NCBI GenBank assembly: GCA_027069385.1
Contig: JALXER010000185.1
Location: 1 to 19,541, forward strand
DNA: 19,541 bases
DNA from: Paracoccaceae bacterium
GTDB taxonomy: Bacteria; Pseudomonadota; Alphaproteobacteria; Rhodobacterales; Rhodobacteraceae
Reading direction: 5' to 3'
The position numbers and the translations under genes are program-made. The notes beneath the pieces are model-generated. The model had not been told where the DNA came from, ran no database searches, and saw only the letters and a list, made by a program, of their open reading frames with translations. Position 1 is the stretch's first letter. Every line of letters begins with the position of its first letter. Of this stretch, positions 7,839 through 14,696 are shown in pieces.

Positions 7839-8240
7839 CTAGCTGTTTTCCAGCGGGTCGGCCCCATAGCTGTTGTTGCCTTTGTTCCCTGCGGTTGCGT
7901 ACCAGACGATCAGCAGGATGATTCCGACCAGCGGGATCAGCCCGATCAAAATCCACCAGCCGGATTTGCCGATGTCGTGCAAACGCCGAACGGTTACCGC
8001 CCAGTTTGGCAGGATCGTCGCCAGAACAAACAGTATTCCGACCCAGCCCGCGCTGTATACAAACCCTCCGCCCGGTAACATGACCAGACGCGGCCCGAAC
8101 AGCATGTTGTCCAACATGCCCGCAATGACGCCGCCGAGTATGATAAACACGACAAACCACCAAAATTCCGACCGCGATGCGCGGCCCGCAAAGGTAATGT
8201 ATTTCCCGAAACAAGTCTTGATAGATTCCATTAAGCTCAT
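7839..8240 (-). CDS. DUF805 family small membrane protein
   Basis: This 133-residue membrane protein shows the DUF805 (YhaH-like) signatures: FAGRASRSEFWWF near the N-terminus, VRRLHDIGKSGWW in the middle, and a C-terminal NNSYGADP tail. Four hydrophobic segments are visible (about residues 25-42, 60-77, 93-112 and part of the first loop). The molecular function of the family is not known; some members lie near transport or stress genes. The ATG at 8240 has a GAGGG site seven bases upstream, which favours it over the ATG three codons later. It follows plsY by 68 bases and may have its own promoter. That gap carries a small inverted repeat (GGGCA/TGCCC at 8270-8282). Confidence 0.87.
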   Translation of the reverse strand: MSLMESIKTCFGKYITFAGRASRSEFWWFVVFIILGGVIAGMLDNMLFGPRLVMLPGGGFVYSAGWVGILFVLATILPNWAVTVRRLHDIGKSGWWILIGLIPLVGIILLIVWYATAGNKGNNSYGADPLENS

Positions 8241-8308
8241 GGTAAGTCCCTCTTTAAAATTGATAATTCGGGCATACTGCCCTAAAAGAATCCACGGATC
8301 AAGTTTTG

Positions 8309-8917
8309 TTACTCGGCCCCGATCTTGGGTTCACTACCCGCCAGCAGCCGGGCGATATTGGCGTGGTGGCGCTGCCAGACCAGCAGTGCCAGCACGATAC
8401 CCAGCGCGGTTGTCGGGGTCAGGCCGAACAGCCATAACCACAGCGGCGCGCTGGCCGCGGAAACCAGCGCCGCCAGCGACGAAATGCGAAATAGCAGCGC
8501 CGTAACCAGCCATGTGCCACAGGCCGCCAGCCCGACCCACAGATTCAGCGCCAGCATGATCCCCAGAAAGGTTGCCATGCCCTTGCCGCCTCGAAAGCGC
8601 AGATAGAGCGGGTAAATATGGCCCAGAAATGCGCCCAGCGCCGCCACTTGCCCCGCCGCATCGCCGTAAAAATAGCGCGCTACCAGCACCGCGACCGCAC
8701 CTTTGCCGCCATCCAGCAGCAAGGTGGCCAGCGCCGCCTTTTTGGAGCCGGTGCGCAGCACATTGGTGGCCCCGATATTGCCCGAGCCGATCTTGCGCAC
8801 ATCGCCTAGCCCCATTGCCTTGGCAACCAGCAGGCCAAACGGGACAGAGCCAAGCAGATAGGCCGCCAGAAACACCGGCGCAATCACCGACCAGCCGCTA
8901 TTCAATTCGGGTATCAT
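8309..8917 (-). CDS. plsY: Acyl-phosphate:glycerol-3-phosphate acyltransferase
   Basis: This 202-residue, very hydrophobic protein transfers an acyl group from acyl phosphate to glycerol 3-phosphate, making lysophosphatidic acid at the inner membrane. The three family motifs are intact: GSGNIGATN in the first loop, GHIYPLYLRFRGGKG with the catalytic and phosphate-binding residues, and RHHANIARLLAGSE near the C-terminus. Five or so transmembrane segments alternate with these loops, as in the family. Its ATG overlaps the stop of the upstream dihydroorotase-like gene by four bases (ATGA, 8914-8917), so translation is coupled. It is the last gene of the overlapping minus-strand run and links membrane phospholipid synthesis to pyrimidine genes. 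Confidence 0.95.
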   Translation of the reverse strand: MIPELNSGWSVIAPVFLAAYLLGSVPFGLLVAKAMGLGDVRKIGSGNIGATNVLRTGSKKAALATLLLDGGKGAVAVLVARYFYGDAAGQVAALGAFLGHIYPLYLRFRGGKGMATFLGIMLALNLWVGLAACGTWLVTALLFRISSLAALVSAASAPLWLWLFGLTPTTALGIVLALLVWQRHHANIARLLAGSEPKIGAE

Positions 8918-10179
8918 GTTTTCCCCCAGACTTGCCGACCCGCGACATAGGTTTGCAACACCACGCCCTGCATGCGCCGCAGGTCATAAGGCGTGTTCTT
9001 GGATTTCGAGTGCAGCTTGGCACGGTTTAGCACAAACGGCTTGTCCGGATCAAACAGGATCAGGTCCGCCGGTGCGCCCGCTGCAAGCCGCCCCGCATCC
9101 AGCCCCAGCAGCCGGGCGGGGTTCAGGGACAGGGCGCGGAACAGTTCCGGCAGGTCAAGATGGCCCGCATGCACCAGTTGCAAGGCGGCGGGCAACAGGG
9201 TTTCCAGCCCGACGGCACCGCTCGCGGCCTCTTCAAACGGCAGGCGTTTGGATTCCTCGTCTTGCGGGGTGTGCATCGAGCAGATGATATCGATCAGCCC
9301 CGATTGCACCGCCTGCACCACCGCAAGGCGGTCATCCTCGGCCCGCAAGGGCGGTTTGAGCTTGAAAAAGGTGCGATAGCCCTCGATGTCAAGCTGGTTC
9401 AGGGTCAGGTGATGGGCCGAGACCCCCGCCGTAACCGCCAGCCCCGCCGCCTTGGCGCGTTCAAGCGCGGGCAGGGCGGCGGCGGTGGTGATCTGGTCGG
9501 CGTGATAGCGCACGCCGGTCATTTCGACCAGCACCAGATCGCGCTCCAGCTGCATCCGTTCGGCCATGGGCGATACGGCGGGCAACCCCATCAGCGAGGC
9601 CAGCGGGCCAGCGGTTGCACATGCCCCCGCCGACAGGCTGGGTTCCTGCGGATGTGCCATCACCAACGCGCCGGTCTCGGCCGCATAGGTCATGGCGCGC
9701 TGCAATACCTTGGGGTCGGCAACCGGGCGATCCCCGTCGGTAAAGGCCACCGCGCCCGCATCGCGCAAAAAGCCGATCTCGGTCATTTCCGCGCCGCCCC
9801 GCCCCTTGGTCAGCGCTGCCATGGGCAGCACGTTGACCGGTACGATATCCGCCGCGCGCCGGTTGAAAAAGTCGAGCATCTCGGGGCTGTCAACCGCTGG
9901 TGTGGTATCGGGGCGCGTCACCATGGTGGTTACCCCGCCCGCTGCCGCCGACAGGCCCGCGGTGCGAAAGCTTTCCTTGTGGCGCTCGCCAGGTTCGCCG
10001 ATCTTGACGCCGATATCGATCATCCCCGGGGCCAGACATTTGCCCGCGCAATCAAGACCAGCAGCGCCTTCGGGCAGGATTTCGACGATCCGCCCATTTT
10101 CGATGCGCACCCCGCCCCTTGTTTCACCGCCGCTTTCGGGGTCGATCAGGCGGGCATTGGTCAGGGAAAATCCGGTCAT
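8914..10179 (-). CDS. pyrC: Dihydroorotase homologue, PyrC'/PyrX type, probably catalytically inactive
   Basis: This 421-residue amidohydrolase-fold protein aligns by eye with type I dihydroorotases. The segments APGMIDIGVKIGEPG, AAGGVTTMVTRPDTTP, GVSAHHLTLNQLDI and KPPLR are recognisable. The metal ligands are not conserved: the HxH after the first strand reads G57-V-K59, the H of the HxxH(I/V)S motif is Gln229, and the aspartate of TDHAPH is Met302. An enzyme without these residues should not bind the metal pair. In pseudomonads a similar inactive homologue (PyrC') is a structural partner of aspartate carbamoyltransferase; the pyrB gene in the same gene run suggests the same role here. An active dihydroorotase should be encoded elsewhere. 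Its ATG overlaps the preceding stop by four bases. The symbol denotes the family; pyrX or pyrC' would be more exact. Confidence 0.86.
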   Translation of the reverse strand: MTGFSLTNARLIDPESGGETRGGVRIENGRIVEILPEGAAGLDCAGKCLAPGMIDIGVKIGEPGERHKESFRTAGLSAAAGGVTTMVTRPDTTPAVDSPEMLDFFNRRAADIVPVNVLPMAALTKGRGGAEMTEIGFLRDAGAVAFTDGDRPVADPKVLQRAMTYAAETGALVMAHPQEPSLSAGACATAGPLASLMGLPAVSPMAERMQLERDLVLVEMTGVRYHADQITTAAALPALERAKAAGLAVTAGVSAHHLTLNQLDIEGYRTFFKLKPPLRAEDDRLAVVQAVQSGLIDIICSMHTPQDEESKRLPFEEAASGAVGLETLLPAALQLVHAGHLDLPELFRALSLNPARLLGLDAGRLAAGAPADLILFDPDKPFVLNRAKLHSKSKNTPYDLRRMQGVVLQTYVAGRQVWGKT

Positions 10180-10736
10180 TTCTGTTTTTCCTGTATCTCG
10201 CGGAGCAACCGAAAAACATGGTCCGCATCGTTAATCCGCTCGAACCCGACCCTGACATCGTGCTTGCCGTATTTGCCGCTCACGGTTTTGGTGCCAAAGT
10301 AAACCGAACCGGGGGAGCCGGGGTTGAGCGATAGCGGGCTGCCGGCCTCGATCGGATAGGAATCCAGCTTTTTGCCAAAAATCGGTAAATCCGTGGCGAT
10401 CAGGGCGCGATGGGTGGTCAGGGTGTACCATGTGCGCTTGCGCCTGAACGGGCCGCCAAAAACCGCCCCGAGCATTACCGCCACCCCGACGGAAAAGTGG
10501 ATCAACCCGAACATCCAGATAAAACTCGGATAGGCCATTATCATCCAGAAAACCGCAAACGCCGTGAAAACCGCCCCGAACAGCATCATAAAAATGCTAA
10601 GAGGCGTAATGCTGATACCGGTATCGGGCCGGCCCGACCAGATAATCTGCTCGCCCGGGTCAAGGATGTTGTCCCAGTCGTCCGAATTGCCCTGATCGGG
10701 TGCGGTTCTGGCCCCCATGCCAACCTGCTTAACCAT
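10176..10736 (-). CDS. PH-domain-like membrane protein, paralogue 5 of the pyrB cluster
   Basis: This 186-residue protein of unknown function has the array signature LDPGEQIIWSGRPDTG (Trp33, Gly35-Arg36-Pro37). Two transmembrane segments follow, then a cytosolic-looking beta-rich domain beginning RRKRTWYTLTTHRALIATD and ending FERINDADHVFRLLREIQ. That layout resembles bacterial pleckstrin-homology (bPH) membrane proteins; the fold is inferred. I chose the ATG at 10736, which overlaps the upstream stop by eight bases just as the previous junction does. An ATG nine codons earlier is possible. The stop overlaps the start of the dihydroorotase homologue by four bases, so the two are translationally coupled. 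Confidence 0.72.
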   Translation of the reverse strand: MVKQVGMGARTAPDQGNSDDWDNILDPGEQIIWSGRPDTGISITPLSIFMMLFGAVFTAFAVFWMIMAYPSFIWMFGLIHFSVGVAVMLGAVFGGPFRRKRTWYTLTTHRALIATDLPIFGKKLDSYPIEAGSPLSLNPGSPGSVYFGTKTVSGKYGKHDVRVGFERINDADHVFRLLREIQEKQK

Positions 10737-11130
10737 GGGCCATCGCCTTTTTGATTGTGTCAATCACGCCCTGCCGGTCGGATTGGTATTTCAACAAATA
10801 CTTGTCGCCGCTTTTGCTGATCACCTGCACGGCGCTGAATATCCCGCGTACGTCCTTGATATCCTCAAGCGCAATCGACCGCTCATTCGGAGAGATCAGC
10901 CGCTTGTCGGTCAGCACCCAGACAAAGCCGAGCTGCTCGGACGCCACATAAAAGCCGCGCAGCGCAATGCCGCCAACGCCGCCCACCACCCCCACCCACG
11001 GGGTCGGGTTGTCGATCAGGATCAGCACCACCGTCATCAACACCGAGCCAAGCACCGCCAGAATGATATGCTCGCGGATATAGGTGGATTTATCGCCCTG
11101 AAACCGGGCTATTTCGCGTTCGTCACTCAT
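10729..11130 (-). CDS. Short PH-domain-like membrane protein, divergent member 4 of the pyrB cluster
   Basis: This 133-residue protein has one or two hydrophobic segments (about residues 20-60, rich in Val, Ile and Gly) and a C-terminal domain: FVWVLTDKRLISPNERSIALEDI, then QVISKSGDKYLLKYQSD. The pattern of a V-L-T-D-K-R-L-I strand followed by an LEDI segment is typical of bacterial PH-like domains. It lacks the N-terminal GE..W.GRP box seen in the four other members, so it is a divergent or trimmed relative, or only functionally related. It overlaps the upstream gene by eight bases and the downstream gene by eight bases. Function unknown. Confidence 0.7.
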   Translation of the reverse strand: MSDEREIARFQGDKSTYIREHIILAVLGSVLMTVVLILIDNPTPWVGVVGGVGGIALRGFYVASEQLGFVWVLTDKRLISPNERSIALEDIKDVRGIFSAVQVISKSGDKYLLKYQSDRQGVIDTIKKAMAHG

Positions 11131-11710
11131 GGCGTTCCTTGCCCTGCTGGATTTTGATCATCAACTGATAGACCTCTTGCGCCCCTTCTATATGCATGAA
11201 CCCGACCGGGAAAGTGCGTTTGCGGCCATTATTGGTGCGGCGGGTCTCGGTGGCGAAAATGATGTTGCCGCTGGGGCGTCCGTCAAATTCAATCGCGCGC
11301 AACGGGTCGAGGTCATAGGATTTGACCCGCCCCCAGATGTTTTTGATAAACGCCCGCCGGTCGCTAAGCATATAGCGGGTAAACCACGGGGTGGTCACGG
11401 TTTGCATCAGAAACCAGATCAGAGTCCAGGCAATGGCAATGCCGACAAACCACGGCCCGTTGATGCGGTAGTTTGCGATCGGCACGGTCATCATCTGCCC
11501 GAAAGGGTTGCTGTTCAGGATTTGCGGGGCCAGAACGGCGATCCCCACGCCCACAACGACAAGGGTCAGCAGGGCGCTGGTGTTGAGACTGAACCCGAAT
11601 CCGGGGCGGCCTTCCCAGCGGGGTTCCTCGCCCGGCAGCAGGTGCTTTTGCCAGTCCGACCGGCTGGCCGTGGCCCCTTTGCCACCTGAAAAACCGACCC
11701 TGCGTGCCAT
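11123..11710 (-). CDS. PH-domain-like membrane protein, paralogue 3 of the pyrB cluster
   Basis: This 195-residue protein of unknown function carries the array signature LLPGEEPRWEGRPGFG (Trp32, Gly34-Arg35-Pro36). Two transmembrane segments follow at about residues 43-65 and 83-104. The C-terminal domain starts WFTRYMLSDRRAFIKNIWG, passes through GNIIFATE, and ends GFMHIEGAQEVYQLMIKIQ, matching the layout of its neighbours. The ATG at 11710 is one base after the preceding stop and gives an N-terminus like the other paralogues. An in-frame ATG at 11755 has a better ribosome binding site (AGGAA) but would lie inside the upstream gene, so the start is uncertain. It overlaps the downstream gene by eight bases. 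Confidence 0.72.
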   Translation of the reverse strand: MARRVGFSGGKGATASRSDWQKHLLPGEEPRWEGRPGFGFSLNTSALLTLVVVGVGIAVLAPQILNSNPFGQMMTVPIANYRINGPWFVGIAIAWTLIWFLMQTVTTPWFTRYMLSDRRAFIKNIWGRVKSYDLDPLRAIEFDGRPSGNIIFATETRRTNNGRKRTFPVGFMHIEGAQEVYQLMIKIQQGKERHE

Positions 11711-11711
11711 G

Positions 11712-12227
11712 CTATCCGGCCCCCACGCGCGCTTGAATCTGCTTAAGAATGTCATAGGGTTCCTGCCCGTCGGCCAGATCCCTGAACGCCACCCAGCGCC
11801 GATGAGAGCCAAGCTGCACCCCGATCACCCGTTCCGAGGCAAACAAAACGCGGTCATACTTGCCCTTGATCAGCTTGATCGGCGATTTTGGCAGGATCTG
11901 ATAGGCCATCGCGCGCGGGTGATAGACGATCAGCGCCCGCGTGGTAGTGATGGCATAATAGGTTTTCGCGCGGCGCTTCTTGTCCGAAATCCACTGCCAG
12001 ACCCCCATATACAGCCCGTAAAGCAGCAATGGCAGCCCCAGAATCGGGCCGGACATGCGCACGGTCAGCATCAGCCACAGCCCCAGCACGATCAGCGTAA
12101 GGCCAATCGCCGTAAAAATCAACCGGCCACGGGTGATCAGCACCCCCTGTTCGGGCCGCCCCTGCCACAGGATTTCGTCGCCGGGTTTCAAAACGACCGA
12201 GGTCTCGCCGATCATAATTTTGGTCAT
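11712..12227 (-). CDS. PH-domain-like membrane protein, paralogue 2 of the pyrB cluster
   Basis: This 171-residue protein of unknown function has the signature LKPGDEILWQGRPEQG (Trp21, Gly23-Arg24-Pro25). Two transmembrane segments follow at about residues 34-55 and 59-80, then a beta-rich domain starting KTYYAITTTRALIVYHP, with VLFASERVI in the middle and VAFRDLADGQEPYDILKQIQ at the end. It resembles bacterial PH-domain membrane proteins. The start at 12227 places the signature at the same distance from the N-terminus as in the other copies and has a weak AAAGAGA site. A more distal ATG at 12287 would add 20 residues of atypical sequence. It is the first gene after pyrB, 66 bases downstream of its stop. 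Confidence 0.72.
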   Translation of the reverse strand: MTKIMIGETSVVLKPGDEILWQGRPEQGVLITRGRLIFTAIGLTLIVLGLWLMLTVRMSGPILGLPLLLYGLYMGVWQWISDKKRRAKTYYAITTTRALIVYHPRAMAYQILPKSPIKLIKGKYDRVLFASERVIGVQLGSHRRWVAFRDLADGQEPYDILKQIQARVGAG

Positions 12228-12293
12228 GGGGCTGTCTCTTTGGTTAAAATACGGGCCGATCTTAGGGCGAAGACCCATTTGCCACAAGCAGGG

Positions 12294-13244
12294 CTATGCA
12301 TATATGCCCCCGGGTTCTTGGTTACGCAGCCCGCGCGCCAGCAGGTCCATCACCGCCATGCGCACCGCGACGCCCATTTCCACCTGTTCCTGAATGACCG
12401 AGCGGTTGATGTCGTCGGCCAGCACCCCGTCGATTTCCACGCCGCGATTCATCGGGCCGGGATGCATGACAATGGCATCGGGTTTGGCGTGTGCCAGCTT
12501 GGCCGGGTCCAGCCCCCAGCGGTGGTAATACTCGCGTTCCGACGGGATAAAGCCGCCATCCATGCGCTCGCGCTGCAAGCGCAGCATCATCACCACATCG
12601 GCGTCTTTCAACCCTTCGGCCATGTTGTCGGTTACCTCTACGCCCAATTGCGCAACGCCGCTTGGCATCAGGGTGCGCGGGCCGACAAGGCGCACGCGGT
12701 TTTCCATCTTGCCCAGCAACAGCAGGTTGGAGCGCGCAACCCGCGAATGGGCGATATCACCGCAAATGGCCACGGTCAGCCGGTGCAGGCGCCCCTTGGC
12801 GCGCCGGATAGTCAGCGCATCGAGCAACGCTTGCGTGGGGTGTTCGTGGCGCCCGTCACCAGCATTCAGCACCGCGCAGTTGACCTTTTGCGCCAGCAAC
12901 GCCACCGCGCCCGAATGCGGGTGGCGCACTACCAGCAGGTCGGGGTGCATGGCGTTCAGGGTCATGGCGGTATCGATCAGGGTTTCACCCTTGGTGATCG
13001 AACTGGCCGACATCTGCATATTCATCACATCCGCGCCCAGCCGCTTTCCGGCAATCTCGAAACTGGCCTGCGTGCGGGTTGAGGGTTCGAAAAACATGTT
13101 GACCTGCGTCAGCCCGCGCAGCGCATCCGAATGCTTGTCGGGCTGGCGGTTCTGTTTGGCGTACAGCTCGGCCAGATCAAGGATCATGGTAATTTCGGCC
13201 TGCGACAGCCCGTTGATCCCCAGCAGATGGCGATGGTCCAGCAT
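12294..13244 (-). CDS. pyrB: Aspartate carbamoyltransferase catalytic subunit
   Basis: This 316-residue enzyme condenses carbamoyl phosphate with L-aspartate to carbamoyl-L-aspartate, the first committed step of pyrimidine synthesis. Family motifs are complete: FFEPSTRTQASFE (carbamoyl-phosphate binding), SITKGETLIDT (the mobile loop with the catalytic Lys), GDGRHEHPTQALLDALTI, GDIAHSRVARSN, and HPGPMNRGVEI near the C-terminus. There is no pyrI regulatory-subunit gene nearby. Instead an inactive dihydroorotase homologue lies in the same gene run, as in the class A dodecameric complexes of other proteobacteria. Four small membrane protein genes separate the two. A fifth member of that family lies 54 bases upstream on the same strand. 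Confidence 0.96.
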   Translation of the reverse strand: MLDHRHLLGINGLSQAEITMILDLAELYAKQNRQPDKHSDALRGLTQVNMFFEPSTRTQASFEIAGKRLGADVMNMQMSASSITKGETLIDTAMTLNAMHPDLLVVRHPHSGAVALLAQKVNCAVLNAGDGRHEHPTQALLDALTIRRAKGRLHRLTVAICGDIAHSRVARSNLLLLGKMENRVRLVGPRTLMPSGVAQLGVEVTDNMAEGLKDADVVMMLRLQRERMDGGFIPSEREYYHRWGLDPAKLAHAKPDAIVMHPGPMNRGVEIDGVLADDINRSVIQEQVEMGVAVRMAVMDLLARGLRNQEPGGIYA

Positions 13245-13279
13245 TGATGTACCCCCGATGGTTGCAGCAATTTGACAGG

Positions 13280-13307
13280 GTTATAGCAGGGTTGCGCCTT
13301 ACGACAA
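13280..13307 (-). promoter_or_regulatory. Candidate promoter for pyrB
   Basis: On the minus strand TTGTCG (13307 to 13302) and TATAAC (13285 to 13280) are separated by 16 bases. The -10-like element is 35 bases upstream of the pyrB ATG. The -35-like element overlaps the last codons of the upstream PH-like gene. It would allow pyrB and downstream genes to be transcribed separately from that gene. No attenuator-like hairpin with a T run is evident in the short leader. Confidence 0.35.
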
Positions 13308-13823
13308 CCGGCTATCCCTGACCCCCGTCAGAATTTCCAGCACCGCGTCGGGCTTTTCAAGCGCGTGAAAGCCGATTTTGGCGATGGTGGTGGTGCGGGT
13401 CTGGACCTCGGACTGGGCAAAGATCACCGAAGCGGGGTCGCGGCTCCAGATCTCTAGCGGGCTATCCGCCCGAATGGCATAGGATTGCAGCCCGAACCGA
13501 TAGATCAGCGCCCGTTCATCGGTAATGGCATAGCGGGTGCGCCGCCGCAGGGCCGCATCGACAAACCAGTCCAGCGCCAGCCAGTACAGCCCGCCCAGCA
13601 CCAGCAGCCCCGCCAGCGCATAAAAGGCCCAAGGGCTTGTCGATTGTCCGTCGCTGGTCCCGAGCCAGACTACCGCCAGCCCCAGCCCGATAAACGCGCC
13701 GCCCAGCGCAAGGCGCATCCAGCCCGACGGTTTGAAGCGGATACCGGTTTGCGGGCGTCCGCACCACAACAGCGATTCGCCGTCTTCCAGCATCTCTTCC
13801 CAGAATTTCGCATCAGCGTTCAT
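13299..13823 (-). CDS. PH-domain-like membrane protein, paralogue 1, upstream of pyrB
   Basis: This 174-residue protein of unknown function carries the signature LEDGESLLWCGRPQTG (Trp20, Gly22-Arg23-Pro24). Two transmembrane segments follow at about residues 34-54 and 64-88, then a beta-rich domain opening RRRTRYAITDERALIYRFG, with VIFAQSEV in the middle and IGFHALEKPDAVLEIL at the end. It has the same architecture as the genes downstream of pyrB and is clearly their paralogue. Its start at 13823 lacks a clear Shine-Dalgarno site. It is divergent from the uracil-DNA glycosylase gene across 66 bases, so its promoter must lie in that short gap. It may head the pyrB operon or be transcribed separately. 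Confidence 0.75.
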   Translation of the reverse strand: MNADAKFWEEMLEDGESLLWCGRPQTGIRFKPSGWMRLALGGAFIGLGLAVVWLGTSDGQSTSPWAFYALAGLLVLGGLYWLALDWFVDAALRRRTRYAITDERALIYRFGLQSYAIRADSPLEIWSRDPASVIFAQSEVQTRTTTIAKIGFHALEKPDAVLEILTGVRDSRLS

Positions 13824-13889
13824 GTGACAATTCTAGCCGGTTTCAGGCGTAAACGCTACTGGTCAAAGCGGGTGAGGCAAGCTAGTTTC

Positions 13890-14696
13890 ATGGCTATGAA
13901 CCCTGATGCCACAGATTTTGCCGCCGACCTGTCCATGCTCGCATGGCAACTGGAGCTTGGCGCGGACGAGGCCATCGCCGAAGAACCCCTTAACCGCTAC
14001 AAGCTGGAAGCCCCGCCAAAGCCTCGCCCGCAATCCGCACAAGCACCCGCAGCCGCAGCCGTTGCCGCCCAGCCAGCGCCCGCGCCCGCCGAACCGGTGG
14101 TAGATAGCGCCGCCATTGCCGCCGCCTGCGCCGATCTGGACAGCTTGCGCGAAACGATCAGCGCCTTTGACGGCTGCGCCCTGAAACAGGGCGCGCGCAA
14201 CACGGTGTTTTGCGATGGCAATCCGGCAGCGCGGGTGATGGTGATTGGCGAAGCTCCGGGGCGCGAAGAGGACCGGACCGGCAAGCCGTTTGTGGGCCGT
14301 GCGGGGCAGTTGCTCGACAAAATGTTCGCGGCAATCGGCCTGTCAAGGCAGGGCGAAGGGGCCGGGGATTCGATCTATATCACCAACGTCATGCCGTGGC
14401 GGCCACCGCAGAACCGCACGCCCTCGACCGATGAAATGGCCATGATGAAGCCGTTTCTGCTGCGCCATATCGCGCTGGCCGCGCCCGATTATCTGGTGCT
14501 GATGGGCAACCCCGCCACCAAAACCCTGCTGGAAACCGAGGTCGGCATCACCCGGATGCGCGGCCAGTGGGGGCAGGTCTTAGGCGTTCCGGCCTTGCCG
14601 ATGTTCCATCCGGCCTATCTGCTGCGCACACCGGCGCAAAAACGGGCCGCATGGGCCGATTTACTATCCTTGAAAGCCAAACTGGAGGAATCATGA
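13890..14696 (+). CDS. Uracil-DNA glycosylase, family 4-like, without the usual Fe-S cysteines
   Basis: This 268-residue protein removes uracil from DNA to start base-excision repair. Motif A (IGEAPGREEDRTGKPFVG, residues 119-136) and motif B (H240-P-A-Y-L-L-R246) are those of family 4/5 glycosylases. The four cysteines that normally hold a 4Fe-4S cluster are mostly absent: of the CxxC pair only Cys96 remains, and the later two positions are Trp170 (PWRPPQNR) and Met186. Residues 42-69 are a proline/alanine-rich linker joining a short N-terminal segment to the catalytic domain. The ATG at 13890 is the first after the divergent gene and has GAGG 12 bases upstream. Its stop overlaps the next gene's start (ATGA), so it heads an operon with the metallophosphoesterase and moaB genes. 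Confidence 0.88.
   Translation: MAMNPDATDFAADLSMLAWQLELGADEAIAEEPLNRYKLEAPPKPRPQSAQAPAAAAVAAQPAPAPAEPVVDSAAIAAACADLDSLRETISAFDGCALKQGARNTVFCDGNPAARVMVIGEAPGREEDRTGKPFVGRAGQLLDKMFAAIGLSRQGEGAGDSIYITNVMPWRPPQNRTPSTDEMAMMKPFLLRHIALAAPDYLVLMGNPATKTLLETEVGITRMRGQWGQVLGVPALPMFHPAYLLRTPAQKRAAWADLLSLKAKLEES

Noticed and set aside
8270..8282. GGGCA/TGCCC inverted repeat between plsY and the DUF805 gene as a terminator
   Set aside because: A 5-bp stem with a 3-base loop is too weak, and the following sequence is AT-rich but without a T run.
9160..10302. A 380-codon plus-strand frame opposite the dihydroorotase homologue
   Set aside because: Antisense shadow. The sense gene has clear homology and overlapping junctions with its neighbours.
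11508..13082. A 524-codon open frame on the plus strand opposite pyrB and its neighbours
   Set aside because: It is antisense to well-supported genes, its translation is rich in His, Gln, Arg and Pro with no recognisable domain, and GC-rich codon bias readily creates such shadows.
14567..14692. N-terminal extension of the metallophosphoesterase from an upstream start
   Set aside because: It lies inside the glycosylase gene. The FSDIH motif begins at residue 6 when the ATG at 14693 is used, and that ATG has a strong GGAGGA site.
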